Position numbers and translations under genes: made by a program
The notes under the pieces: model-generated
Databases searched by the model: none
Told to the model about the DNA's origin: nothing
Seen by the model: the letters and a program-made list of their open reading frames with translations, nothing else
Source: Pseudomonas sp. ACM7
Lineage (GTDB): Bacteria; Pseudomonadota; Gammaproteobacteria; Pseudomonadales; Pseudomonadaceae
Assembly: GCF_004136015.1 (NCBI RefSeq)
Contig: NZ_CP024866.1
Location: 653,643-717,642, forward strand
Reading direction: 5' to 3'
Length of the DNA stretch: 64,000 nt
Part shown: piece after piece, positions 1 through 7,964 of the stretch
How the letters are laid out: each line of letters begins with the position of its first letter
How positions within the stretch are numbered: position 1 is the stretch's first letter

Positions 1-2
1 AG

Positions 3-218
3 CGGCAGTGGCAAGGTGAAGAGCTGAACCAGGCGCAAACGGCCTTCAACATTGCGCAAAGCCGTTACCAGGCCGGTGCCGAGGACTTGCTGACGGTGCT
101 GGAGACACAGCGCACGCTGTATGCGGCGCAGGATTTGAATGTGCAGCTGCGGTTGTCGCGGTTGCAGGCGAGTATTGCGTTGTACAAAGCGCTCGGCGGA
201 GGGTGGCAGGCGTTGTAA
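3..218 (+). CDS. opmQ: Outer-membrane efflux protein, TolC family, 3' end only (OpmQ of the PvdRT-OpmQ pump)
   Basis: Only the last 71 codons are in the window; the gene enters from the left edge in frame 3. The fragment (ending LYKALGGGWQAL) shows the TolC/OprM C-terminal pattern: a Gln/Ala-rich helix, the sequence SRYQAGAEDLLTVLETQRTL, then a short tail with GGGW. Outer-membrane factors of this family end RND or MacAB-type pumps. In P. aeruginosa opmQ directly precedes pvdP, as here, and PvdRT-OpmQ exports newly made and recycled pyoverdine. The identity as OpmQ rests on this position; the family call is firm from sequence alone. Confidence 0.85.
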   Translation, partial: RQWQGEELNQAQTAFNIAQSRYQAGAEDLLTVLETQRTLYAAQDLNVQLRLSRLQASIALYKALGGGWQAL

Positions 219-241
219 TTTGCGCCGCCAGTGAATCCGCC

Positions 242-333
242 ATCGCGAGCAAGCTCGCTCCCACATTTGATCAGCGCCGAATACAAATTCTGTGTCCGCT
301 GGAGATCAGTGTGGGAGCGAGCTTGCTCGCGAT
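242..333. repeat. REP pair (inverted)
   Basis: Two inverted copies of the 24-bp REP core (242-265 and 310-333) lie in the gap between the opmQ and pvdP 3' ends. The pair can fold into a large stem-loop and may act as a bidirectional transcript end for these converging genes. Confidence 0.85.
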
Positions 334-351
334 TTAACGATTACTCGGTAA

Positions 352-1971
352 TCAAACCGGACTTTGTTTAGCCTTCAAATGCCGCGCATACCAAGGCCGC
401 TGCGGCACCTTGCGGAACAGATCCGCCAGTTTCTTCTCGTCATCACCAAAGGTAATCCGCAACGCCAGCTTCATGGTTTCCGGGTCCATCTCCACCGATT
501 TGCCAGTCTGCAACCCCGGCGTAGTACTGCAACCATGGGTGCTCGGGCCGAGCCACGGGTCGTCGATCTCGACCCAACGCCCAGGCGCAAACCACGCCAC
601 GCCATTGACCTCAAGCCGACTGACCTCCCCCGGATGAAAGCGCTCGTGCGCGCGGAACCAGTCTTCCAGTCGATCATCGATCCAGCCGTGAAAATGCCAG
701 AACACCGGGTTTACATGAGACGAAAACGGGTCGCCGAGGAAGTCGTTTTCCGGCGCATACCAGCGTGCGGAAAAGTCCGCCGGATCCCGGGCAAACGGCA
801 CGGGATGGCCATTGGATGGATCACGCGGCACCGAGGCCCAACGCATGTGCAGCCAGTCGTGCAGCCCCAATTCGACCTCTGAACCGAACTGACCCAGGGT
901 CAATTTCGACAGATAACGCGGATCGCGGTACTGCGATTCCCAGACCTGGAAATTGCTGTGGTAGGTCTCGGCGGTCTTGATGTCGCTGACCCATTGCGAG
1001 TATTCGGCATCGTCGTCGGCCAGCCAGGTCGGCGGCAGCGCAGTGCCGTCGTGGTTGTCGAAATAACGGGCGAACCCAACGCGATCACGCGCCAGTTCCG
1101 GCTGTGGCAATGGGAAGTGTTGCCAGGACGGCAAGTCCTGCAGGGAGCGCGCCTTGCCTAGCATGTGCCGGTGCATGAAGAAGAAATCCACGCCTGAGCC
1201 GTTACGATCCTTGCGCGCGCCACGGGCATCACGCTCCTTGTCCCGCGGGCCAGGCTGCCAGCCAATGCCACGCAGGGCGCCGCGCTTGTCTTCGGACAGG
1301 GTGTGCCATTTGTCCCGGGAGGCATGCCAGAGCTGGTGAAACAGTCGATGCTCGGGCGAAACCAGCCAGGCCAGCAACGTCGGATTGAGACCGCTGCGCT
1401 CGCGAGCTTCGGGGAACACGCGCTTGACGGCAATGAAGCGGTTGTCCTGGGCCGTCAACATTAACGGACGGTCCAGATTCACCACCCGACCACTGAGAGT
1501 GCCGCTGCCAGCGTTGCCGAAACCGGCCCAGACTTCGTCCATCGCCATGCTGAATTCATAATCCGCCGAGCCGCTGGCGCTGAGCAGTCGCCAGCTCAAT
1601 TGCGCCGGTTTGGCGCCGGCCAGATCGCCGAGTACCCGGTAACGGGGCGTTTCGTTCGAGCGCAAACGCTCGGCGGTGTCGAGGAACCCGCTCAGGCCGC
1701 GACCTTTGTGACCGATGTCGAGAAACACCTCCAGCCCGTCCCGTGGCAGGCCTTCGATGCCGGCGTCAGGCCCCTCGAAACGAATCTGCCAGACACCGCG
1801 CAAGGTGTTCGCCAAGTGCTGGCCAGCAACATCCGCGACATCGAATGACGCTTCGCCGGGGGTGATCGTCGAATCCGGTTTCGTCCATTCACGATGCCCA
1901 TAAAAAGCCGCAGGCACGGCGGCGCCGGTCAGCGCCAGGCCTGCCATGAACCATCGTCGAGAAATCGTCAT
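352..1971 (-). CDS. pvdP: Pyoverdine maturation tyrosinase PvdP
   Basis: A 539-residue periplasmic copper enzyme that oxidises the D-Tyr/Dab part of ferribactin to build the dihydroxyquinoline chromophore of pyoverdine. I chose the ATG at 1971 because it puts a Tat-type leader first (SRRWFMAG at residues 4-11, then a hydrophobic stretch); an upstream start in the same frame would bury it. The tyrosinase-like half is C-terminal: MHRH near residues 266-269, HDWLH near 371-375 and WHFHGW near 425-430 supply candidate copper-ligand histidines. A Tyr near residue 528, close to the C-terminus, corresponds to the placeholder tyrosine described in the lid of P. aeruginosa PvdP. Length fits the family. 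The gene is divergent from pvdM and has its own PvdS box at 2017-2040. Confidence 0.95.
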   Translation of the reverse strand: MTISRRWFMAGLALTGAAVPAAFYGHREWTKPDSTITPGEASFDVADVAGQHLANTLRGVWQIRFEGPDAGIEGLPRDGLEVFLDIGHKGRGLSGFLDTAERLRSNETPRYRVLGDLAGAKPAQLSWRLLSASGSADYEFSMAMDEVWAGFGNAGSGTLSGRVVNLDRPLMLTAQDNRFIAVKRVFPEARERSGLNPTLLAWLVSPEHRLFHQLWHASRDKWHTLSEDKRGALRGIGWQPGPRDKERDARGARKDRNGSGVDFFFMHRHMLGKARSLQDLPSWQHFPLPQPELARDRVGFARYFDNHDGTALPPTWLADDDAEYSQWVSDIKTAETYHSNFQVWESQYRDPRYLSKLTLGQFGSEVELGLHDWLHMRWASVPRDPSNGHPVPFARDPADFSARWYAPENDFLGDPFSSHVNPVFWHFHGWIDDRLEDWFRAHERFHPGEVSRLEVNGVAWFAPGRWVEIDDPWLGPSTHGCSTTPGLQTGKSVEMDPETMKLALRITFGDDEKKLADLFRKVPQRPWYARHLKAKQSPV

Positions 1972-2016
1972 TGCCCTACCTGTGTCAGCCATGAAGCAGG
2001 CTTTATCCAAGCTAGA

Positions 2017-2040
2017 ACGTTTGTTGCCCTCCGAAATTTA
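2017..2040 (-). promoter_or_regulatory. Iron-starvation (PvdS) box of pvdP
   Basis: On the minus strand TAAAT (2040-2036) is followed by exactly 16 bases and CGT (2019-2017), a perfect match to the TAAAT-N16-CGT promoter recognised by the ECF sigma factor PvdS. It ends 45 bp upstream of the pvdP ATG. Confidence 0.85.
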
Positions 2041-2048
2041 TGGTGCCT

Positions 2049-2140
2049 CGAAAAGATCGCAGCCTTCGGCAGCTACAGGTGTACGCAGCCCCAATGTAGG
2101 AGCTGCCGAAGGTTCGGGCCGCGTTCGGACGATCTTTTCG
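2049..2140. repeat. Imperfect long inverted repeat of a second REP type between the pvdP and pvdM promoters
   Basis: The arms CGAAAAGATCG (2049-2059) and CCTTCGGCAGCT (2063-2074) are repeated as reverse complements at 2130-2140 and 2101-2112. The right arm has about 17 extra bases between its two blocks. The block GGAGCTGCCGAAGG is a known Pseudomonas repeat unit, different from the GGGAGCGAGCTTGCTCGCG type found elsewhere in the window. Confidence 0.75.
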
Positions 2141-2149
2141 GGGGAGATC

Positions 2150-2173
2150 TAAATTTCCTGGTCGGTCACTCGT
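2150..2173 (+). promoter_or_regulatory. Iron-starvation (PvdS) box of pvdMNO
   Basis: TAAAT at 2150-2154, 16 bases, then CGT at 2171-2173: a perfect PvdS promoter 63 bp upstream of the pvdM start codon. It mirrors the divergent pvdP box. Confidence 0.87.
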
Positions 2174-2236
2174 TCTTCCCAGATAGCAAAGGCCCCCTGT
2201 GCCTGCACCTCGACGGCGAACCTGACTGAGACGGCA

Positions 2237-3586
2237 ATGACAAAACCACGTTCGAAAAAAGCTCTTTACATCGGCCTGCCGCTGGCCCTGGCGATCAGCG
2301 CCGGTGCAGGCTTTGCGGCCTGGGATTACTGGTTCAAGGACAATCCCGGCTACCCGGTCAAGGTGATGAAACAGGCCGATGAACTGCACGAGCGAATCCT
2401 CTCCTTCGACAGCCACGTCACCGTCCCGCTGGACTTTGGTACCGCCGGCAATGAAGCCGACAAGGACGGCACCGGGCAATTCGACCTGGTCAAAACCGGG
2501 CGCGGACGTTTGTCCGGCGTGGCGCTGACGATCTTTGGCTGGCCGGAAATCTGGAACGGCGCCAACGCCCCGCACCGCCCAACCGCCGGTTTCGTCGACG
2601 AAGCACGGTTCGAGCAGGAAACCCGCTACAAAATCATCAGCACAATGGTTCGCGACTTCCCCAATCAGGTCGCCATCGCCTACACCCCCGACGATTTCCG
2701 CCGCCTGCATGGCGAAGGCAAGTTCGCGATCTTCATGAGCATGCTCAACGCCTATCCGCTGGGCAACGACCTGAACGCCCTGGACAAGTGGGCAGCCCGC
2801 GGCATGCGCATGTTCGGCTTCAGCTACGTGGGCAACAACGCCTGGGCTGACTCATCCCGGCCGTTGCCGTTTTTCAACGATTCCCGCGACGCCCTTGGCG
2901 GCCTCTCGGAGATCGGCAAGCAGGCCGTGCATCGCCTCAACGACCTCGGCGTGATCATCGACGTTTCGCAGATGTCGACCAAGGCGCTGGAGCAAGTTGC
3001 CCAGCTGAGCCGTGCGCCGATGGTCGCGTCCCACTCGGCACCACGCGGAGTGGTAGACATCCCGCGCAACCTCAGCGATCAGGAAATGCAGCTGATCAAG
3101 CACAGCGGCGGCGTGGTGCAGATTGTCGGTTTCCCGACCTACATCCGCCCGCTCAGCCAGGCCACCCAGGACAAACTCAACGCCCTGCGCGCACGCTTCG
3201 ACCTGCAACCGTTGCAAGGCCTGGAAATGGCGCTGATGCCGGGGGATCCGGTGATCACCGTCTGGTCCGAACAACGCTTCGGCGAGTACGCCAGTCAGCT
3301 CTATGCCATCGTCGACGAGGAACCCAAAGCCACGCTCAAGGACTACGGCGACGCGATCGACTACGCGGTGAAGAAAATCGGCATCGACCACGTCGGCATC
3401 AGTTCCGATTTCAACGATGGCGGCGGCCTGGACGGCTGGAAAGACGTCAGCGAGGCACGCAACGTAACGGCCGAGCTGATCAGTCGCGGCTACGGCGAAG
3501 CCGATATCGCCAAGCTCTGGGGCGGCAACTTCCTGCGGGTCTGGGACCAGGTGCAGAAGTCTTCCAAGCCTGTGGCAAAAAACTGA
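2237..3586 (+). CDS. pvdM: Pyoverdine maturation protein PvdM, renal-dipeptidase-like
   Basis: A 449-residue protein of the membrane dipeptidase (M19) fold, with an N-terminal membrane anchor or signal segment (residues about 9-30) that places it in the periplasm. In P. aeruginosa PvdM is needed for the PvdP-catalysed chromophore oxidation; no peptidase activity has been shown for it. The fold signatures are visible: FDSHVTV near residue 55, ASHSAPRG near 265 and GISSDFNDGG near 390. The first metal motif of true dipeptidases (HxD) reads HVT here, so a binuclear zinc site looks incomplete. It is first in pvdM-pvdN-pvdO, all in the same direction with gaps of 30 and 57 bp, behind a perfect PvdS box. 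Confidence 0.95.
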   Translation: MTKPRSKKALYIGLPLALAISAGAGFAAWDYWFKDNPGYPVKVMKQADELHERILSFDSHVTVPLDFGTAGNEADKDGTGQFDLVKTGRGRLSGVALTIFGWPEIWNGANAPHRPTAGFVDEARFEQETRYKIISTMVRDFPNQVAIAYTPDDFRRLHGEGKFAIFMSMLNAYPLGNDLNALDKWAARGMRMFGFSYVGNNAWADSSRPLPFFNDSRDALGGLSEIGKQAVHRLNDLGVIIDVSQMSTKALEQVAQLSRAPMVASHSAPRGVVDIPRNLSDQEMQLIKHSGGVVQIVGFPTYIRPLSQATQDKLNALRARFDLQPLQGLEMALMPGDPVITVWSEQRFGEYASQLYAIVDEEPKATLKDYGDAIDYAVKKIGIDHVGISSDFNDGGGLDGWKDVSEARNVTAELISRGYGEADIAKLWGGNFLRVWDQVQKSSKPVAKN

Positions 3587-3616
3587 TCCCCTCTTTGGCA
3601 AAAGCGAATCTTGCTC

Positions 3617-4897
3617 ATGACCAACCGTCGTTCATTCCTCAAGCAGGCCGGCATTCTCGCGGCCGGCCTGCCCCTGGGCGCTGCCGTGAACCTGCCGGCG
3701 CTGGCCGCCAATCCGGCGCCGCTGGCGAAGGATAAATGGGCGCAACTACGCCAGATGTTCAATCAGGACCCGGATTACCTGCACTTCGCCAACTTTCTGG
3801 TGACCTCACACGCAAGACCGGTGCGTGATGCGATCGACCTGCACCGCGCCAACCTCGACCGTAACCCCGGTCGGGCCATGGACTGGGACCTGGGGGAAAC
3901 CGAAAAACGCGAGCAGGAAGTGCGCGTCTGGGCCGGCCGTTACCTAAAGGCCAAGCCCGAGCAGATCGCCCTCACCGGCAGCACCACCGAAGGCCTTTCA
4001 CTGATCTACGGCGGCATTCATGTGCGCCCCGACCAGGAAATCCTCACCAGCGAACACGAACACTACGCCACGAACTATGCCCTGGCTTACCGTCAGCAAA
4101 AGGACGGCGTCAAGGTTCGCAAGCTCAAGCTGTTCGAGAACAGTCACAGCATTTCCGTGGATGAAGTGCTGGGCTCGATTGCCAAAGGCATTCGCCCCGA
4201 AACCCGAGTGCTCGGCATGACGTGGGTGCAATCGGGCAGCGGCGTCAAACTGCCGATCGGCGAAATCGGCAAACTGGTGGACGAGCAGAACCGCAATCGC
4301 GCAAAAAAGGACCGCATCCTGTATGTGGTCGACGGCGTCCATGGCTTCGGCGTCGAGGACCTCGACTTCCCCGACATGCACTGCGATTTCTTCATCGCCG
4401 GCACGCACAAATGGATGTTCGGCCCGCGCGGTACCGGGATCATCTGCGCGCGTTCGGCTGAGCTCAAGGACGTGACGCCGACTATCCCGACGTTCTCCGA
4501 AGCCACCACCTTCTCGACCATCATGACCCCCGGCGGCTATCACAGCTTCGAACATCGCTGGGCCCTGAACGAAGCTTTCAAGCTGCACCTGGACCTGGGC
4601 AAGGCCGAGGTGCAGGCGCGCATCCACGCGCTCAATTCCTATGCAAAAAACCGCTTGCTGGAGCACCCGCAGATCGAACTGGTGACGCCAAAGAGCCCGG
4701 ACCTGTCGGCCGGTTTTACCTTCTTCCGGATCAAGGATCGCGACTGCGAAAAAGTCGTCGTCCAACTGATGGAAAACCGCGTGGTCTGCGACTCGGTGGA
4801 CCGCGACGTCGGCCCGGTGATCCGCATCGCTCCCGGCCTGCTCAACACCGAAAACGATATCGACCGTTTCATGGCGCTGCTGAGCAAGATCGCGTGA
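3617..4897 (+). CDS. pvdN: PvdN, periplasmic PLP-dependent enzyme for the pyoverdine side chain
   Basis: A 426-residue fold-type I PLP enzyme that turns the Glu side chain of the pyoverdine chromophore into succinamide. The ATG at 3617 is chosen over an in-frame TTG six bases earlier because it starts directly with a Tat leader, MTNRRSFLKQAG, followed by a hydrophobic segment ending near ALA-AN. The PLP lysine is in FIAGTHKWMF (about residue 265); upstream DGVHGFG carries the Asp that contacts the pyridine nitrogen. The 30-bp gap after pvdM has no strong ribosome-binding site, which suggests translation coupled to pvdM. Confidence 0.95.
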   Translation: MTNRRSFLKQAGILAAGLPLGAAVNLPALAANPAPLAKDKWAQLRQMFNQDPDYLHFANFLVTSHARPVRDAIDLHRANLDRNPGRAMDWDLGETEKREQEVRVWAGRYLKAKPEQIALTGSTTEGLSLIYGGIHVRPDQEILTSEHEHYATNYALAYRQQKDGVKVRKLKLFENSHSISVDEVLGSIAKGIRPETRVLGMTWVQSGSGVKLPIGEIGKLVDEQNRNRAKKDRILYVVDGVHGFGVEDLDFPDMHCDFFIAGTHKWMFGPRGTGIICARSAELKDVTPTIPTFSEATTFSTIMTPGGYHSFEHRWALNEAFKLHLDLGKAEVQARIHALNSYAKNRLLEHPQIELVTPKSPDLSAGFTFFRIKDRDCEKVVVQLMENRVVCDSVDRDVGPVIRIAPGLLNTENDIDRFMALLSKIA

Positions 4898-4908
4898 TGC
4901 TGAACCCT

Positions 4909-4922
4909 GTGGGAGCGAGCGT
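4909..4922 (+). repeat. Truncated REP half-site
   Basis: TGTGGGAGCGAGCG in the 57-bp gap between pvdN and pvdO is the first half of the REP core without its partner arm. Confidence 0.6.
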
Positions 4923-4954
4923 GACACCCCGCTTTTCTTTAATCGAGATGACGC

Positions 4955-5833
4955 ATGAACAGTGATCTGTTACCCCGCCCGCTCAAGGCACTCGCCCTGA
5001 CCGCCCTCATGGCCGGTCTACTGTCGACCACCGCCCAGGCGGCCGCCGCCCCGCAACCGGGCAAGGTGTTCAAGGACTGCCGAGACTGCCCGGAAATGGT
5101 CGTGCTGCCAGCCGGCACCTTCACCATGGGCACACCGGACGATGAAGTCGGTCGCGAACCCGATGAAGGTCCGATGCATGACGTGACCTTCGCCAAGCCG
5201 TTCGCCATGAGCCGCTTCCAGGTCACCGCCGGTGAATGGGACAGCTACGTGCGCGACAGTGGTGTGACCATCGCCAATGGCGACACCCGGCCGGGCCGCG
5301 AGTGCGTCGCCAGCAAGCCGCGCTATCCGCAAAGTCCGCGTCAGCCAGCGGTGTGCATGAACTTCGACGACGTGAAGAACTACGTCGCCTGGCTGTCGAA
5401 AAAAACCGGGCAGACGTACCGCATGGTCAGCGAGGCCCAACGCGAATATGCCGCGCGTGGCGGCAGCAAAGGGCCGTTCCCCTTCCCGTTCGATGAGGGC
5501 AAGGAATACAGCATCAGCAAACACGCCAACACCTATGGCCCGGCGGACGGTTACAGCTTCAGCTCGCCAGTGGGCAGCTACCCACCGAACGCCTTTGGCA
5601 TGTACGACATGCACGGCAACGTCTACGAATGGGTCGAGGACTGCGAACACCCTGATTACGTCGGTGCCCCCACCGATGGCAGCGCCTGGGTCGAGCCTAA
5701 ATGCGAAGCCGTGCGGATTCGCGGTAACGACTGGGGCGAAGCGCCGGTGTTCTCGCGCTCCGGCAACCGCAACAGCCAGTACCCGCAAGAGCGCGGCGAC
5801 TGGATGGGGTTCCGCATCGTGCGCGATCTCTAA
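4955..5833 (+). CDS. pvdO: PvdO, formylglycine-generating-enzyme-like pyoverdine maturation protein
   Basis: A 292-residue secreted protein of the FGE-sulfatase family that in P. aeruginosa is needed to convert dihydropyoverdine to pyoverdine in the periplasm. A Sec signal peptide covers about residues 1-31 (ALTALMAGLLSTTAQA). The FGE fold follows: MVVLPAGTFTMG near residue 48, FAMSRFQVTAGEWDSY near 86, MYDMHGNVYEWVEDC near 215, and a C-terminal GFRIVRDL. Last gene of pvdMNO; a REP pair follows its stop codon. Confidence 0.95.
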   Translation: MNSDLLPRPLKALALTALMAGLLSTTAQAAAAPQPGKVFKDCRDCPEMVVLPAGTFTMGTPDDEVGREPDEGPMHDVTFAKPFAMSRFQVTAGEWDSYVRDSGVTIANGDTRPGRECVASKPRYPQSPRQPAVCMNFDDVKNYVAWLSKKTGQTYRMVSEAQREYAARGGSKGPFPFPFDEGKEYSISKHANTYGPADGYSFSSPVGSYPPNAFGMYDMHGNVYEWVEDCEHPDYVGAPTDGSAWVEPKCEAVRIRGNDWGEAPVFSRSGNRNSQYPQERGDWMGFRIVRDL

Positions 5834-5849
5834 GACACACCCCCAATCC

Positions 5850-5940
5850 TGTGGGAGCGAGCTTGCTCGCGATGACTGCATCACTGTCGATAGATATGTC
5901 GACTGTCAGTCCGCTATCGCGAGCAAGCTCGCTCCCACAG
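5850..5940. repeat. REP pair (inverted)
   Basis: Inverted REP cores at 5850-5873 and 5916-5940, directly after pvdO and before the pvdE promoter. This is where pvdF sits in P. aeruginosa. Confidence 0.85.
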
Positions 5941-5983
5941 GGTCATGTGTTTGAGTCGCGATCGCCGCCAGTCGGCGCCCTTC

Positions 5984-6007
5984 TAAATTAAGCCTTCCAC
6001 CAGACGT
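5984..6007 (+). promoter_or_regulatory. Iron-starvation (PvdS) box of pvdE
   Basis: TAAAT at 5984-5988, 16 bases, CGT at 6005-6007: a perfect PvdS promoter 42 bp before the pvdE ATG. pvdE therefore has its own iron-regulated promoter rather than depending on read-through from pvdO. Confidence 0.85.
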
Positions 6008-6049
6008 TCTACAGGGTATCTGCCTTTACGACCCAAGGAACTGTCTTCC

Positions 6050-7699
6050 ATGACCCAGCCTACCCGTGGCGCCATCGGCGAATTGTTCGCCCTGTTGAAA
6101 CCCTTTCGGCTCATCGTCGCCGCGTCCATTTTCCTGGGCATGGTCGGCGGCCTGAGCGTCACGGTATTGCTGGCGACCATCAACAACGCCCTGCATTCGG
6201 ACACCGGCCTGACCCAAGGCGTCGTCGCCCTGTTCGCCGGCCTGTGCCTGCTGGCACTGGCCAGTTCGATCTGCTCGGACATCGGCACCAACTATGTCGG
6301 CCAGCACATCATCGCCAAACTGCGTAAACAGCTGGGCGAGAAAGTCCTGTCGGCGCCGATCGAACAGATCGAGCGCTATCGCAGCCACCGTCTGATCCCG
6401 GTGCTGACCCACGACGTCGACACCATCAGCGACTTCGCTTTCGCCTTCGCGCCGCTGGCCATTTCCGTCACCGTGACCTTGGGCTGCATGGGCTACCTGG
6501 CCATTCTGTCGTGGCCGATGTTCCTGATCATGGTCGCCGCCATCCTGATCGGCACAGCGATTCAGGCCTACGCCCAGAGCAAAGGGGTGCAGGGTTTCAT
6601 GGCCGCCCGAGAGGCCGAAGATGAACTGCAAAAGCACTACAACGCGATTGCCGAAGGTGCCAAGGAATTGCGCATTCATCGCCCACGCCGCCAGCGCATG
6701 TTCGTCTCGGGCATCAAGGCCACGGCCGAGTTCATCTGCAACACCCAGGTGCGTTCGATCAATACGTTCGTGATTGCCAAGACCTTCGGCTCGATGCTGT
6801 TCTTCGTGGTCATCGGCCTGGCCCTCGCGCTGCAAACCTTCTGGCCGAGCGCCGACAAAACCGTGATGAGCGGTTTCGTGCTGGTGCTGCTTTATATGAA
6901 AGGCCCGCTGGAGCATTTGATCAGCACCTTGCCGATCGTCAGCCGCGCGCAGATCGCCTTCCGCCGCATCGCCGAACTGTCGGAGCAGTTTTCCACCCCC
7001 GAACCTCATCTGCTGCTCAGCGATAAAGGCAACGTCAAGCAAGCGGTGCACGAACTGAAACTGGCCGATGTACGTTTCAGCTTCCCGGCTGCCGAAGGTG
7101 CTGCACCGTTCCAGCTCGGGCCGGTGAACCTGACGATCAAGCAAGGCGACATCACTTTTATTGTCGGCGAGAACGGTTGCGGCAAGACCACGCTGATCAA
7201 ACTCCTGCTCGGCCTGTACACACCACAACAGGGCGAAATCCGCGTCAACGGCGAGGCGATCGACGCGCAGAACCGCGATGACTATCGCCAGTTGTTCACC
7301 ACGATTTTTGCCGACTATTACCTGTTCGACGACGTGGTCCAGGGCGATACGCACATCCCCGAAGACGCCAACAAATACCTGCAACGGCTGGAGATCGCGC
7401 ACAAGGTCAGCGTCAAGGACGGCAACTTCACCACCACCGACCTCTCCACCGGCCAGCGCAAACGCCTGGCCCTGGTCAATGCCTGGCTGGAGGAACGTCC
7501 AGTGCTGGTGTTCGATGAATGGGCGGCCGACCAGGACCCGACCTTCCGACGGATCTTCTACACCGAGCTGCTGCCGGACCTCAAGCTCCTGGGCAAGACC
7601 ATCATCGTGATCTCCCACGATGACCGTTACTTCGACGTGGCGGACCAACTGGTGCGTATGGAAAGCGGACGGGTCGTCACCGAACTGGCCCCTGCCTGA
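6050..7699 (+). CDS. pvdE: PvdE, ABC exporter for ferribactin (pyoverdine precursor)
   Basis: A 549-residue fused permease-ATPase of the cyclic-peptide exporter type that moves the acylated pyoverdine precursor from cytoplasm to periplasm. The N-terminal ~300 residues hold about six membrane helices. The ATPase domain has Walker A GENGCGKTT, the signature LSTGQRKRLAL, Walker B VLVFDEWAADQDP and the switch His in VISHDD. A ribosome-binding site AAGGA precedes the ATG. Its place between pvdO and fpvA matches P. aeruginosa apart from the missing pvdF. Confidence 0.95.
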   Translation: MTQPTRGAIGELFALLKPFRLIVAASIFLGMVGGLSVTVLLATINNALHSDTGLTQGVVALFAGLCLLALASSICSDIGTNYVGQHIIAKLRKQLGEKVLSAPIEQIERYRSHRLIPVLTHDVDTISDFAFAFAPLAISVTVTLGCMGYLAILSWPMFLIMVAAILIGTAIQAYAQSKGVQGFMAAREAEDELQKHYNAIAEGAKELRIHRPRRQRMFVSGIKATAEFICNTQVRSINTFVIAKTFGSMLFFVVIGLALALQTFWPSADKTVMSGFVLVLLYMKGPLEHLISTLPIVSRAQIAFRRIAELSEQFSTPEPHLLLSDKGNVKQAVHELKLADVRFSFPAAEGAAPFQLGPVNLTIKQGDITFIVGENGCGKTTLIKLLLGLYTPQQGEIRVNGEAIDAQNRDDYRQLFTTIFADYYLFDDVVQGDTHIPEDANKYLQRLEIAHKVSVKDGNFTTTDLSTGQRKRLALVNAWLEERPVLVFDEWAADQDPTFRRIFYTELLPDLKLLGKTIIVISHDDRYFDVADQLVRMESGRVVTELAPA

Positions 7700-7728
7700 T
7701 CGGCGTTTCATACCCGCTTGCGCGGACC

Positions 7729-7832
7729 TGTGGGAGCGAGCTTGCTCGCGATGGGGCCATCACATCCAACATTGATGGCGACTGATCCAACGTCATCGTC
7801 GGATCGCCGCCCGGAGCAAGCTCGCTCCCACA
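7729..7832. repeat. REP pair (inverted)
   Basis: Inverted REP cores at 7729-7752 and 7805-7832 after pvdE; the right arm is the variant beginning CGCCGCCCGGAGCAAGC. Confidence 0.8.
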
Positions 7833-7904
7833 GGTTCTGTGCACTTTTACTTCTTCGAAATTTATTTTCCCGGTTTCTTTCCGGTTTTACGTTCGTGCTG
7901 CGTC

Positions 7905-7919
7905 TAATAATCATTCCTA
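7905..7919. promoter_or_regulatory. Possible Fur box upstream of fpvA
   Basis: TAATAAT-C-ATTCCTA matches 10 of 14 positions of the 7-1-7 Fur consensus (TGATAAT-n-ATTATCA) and lies 45 bp before the fpvA start. I found no TAAAT-N16-CGT box in this gap. P. aeruginosa fpvA is driven by the separate ECF factor FpvI, so the promoter type here is open. Confidence 0.35.
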
Positions 7920-7964
7920 TTAACAAAACTCTGCACAACACTTTTTCAGGAGCTCAGGTAAGTA

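Noticed and set aside
3998..4927. 309-codon minus-strand frame opposite pvdN, and similar frames opposite pvdO and fpvA
   Set aside because: Antisense frames of well-identified genes with atypical residue composition.
6026..7711. 561-codon minus-strand open frame opposite pvdE
   Set aside because: It spans exactly the pvdE coding region in the antisense frame, has no recognisable motifs and no ribosome-binding site.
7833..7964. PvdS box for fpvA
   Set aside because: No TAAAT or TAATT stands 16 bases before any CGT in this gap; the AAAT at 7858-7861 is followed by TTT at the required position.
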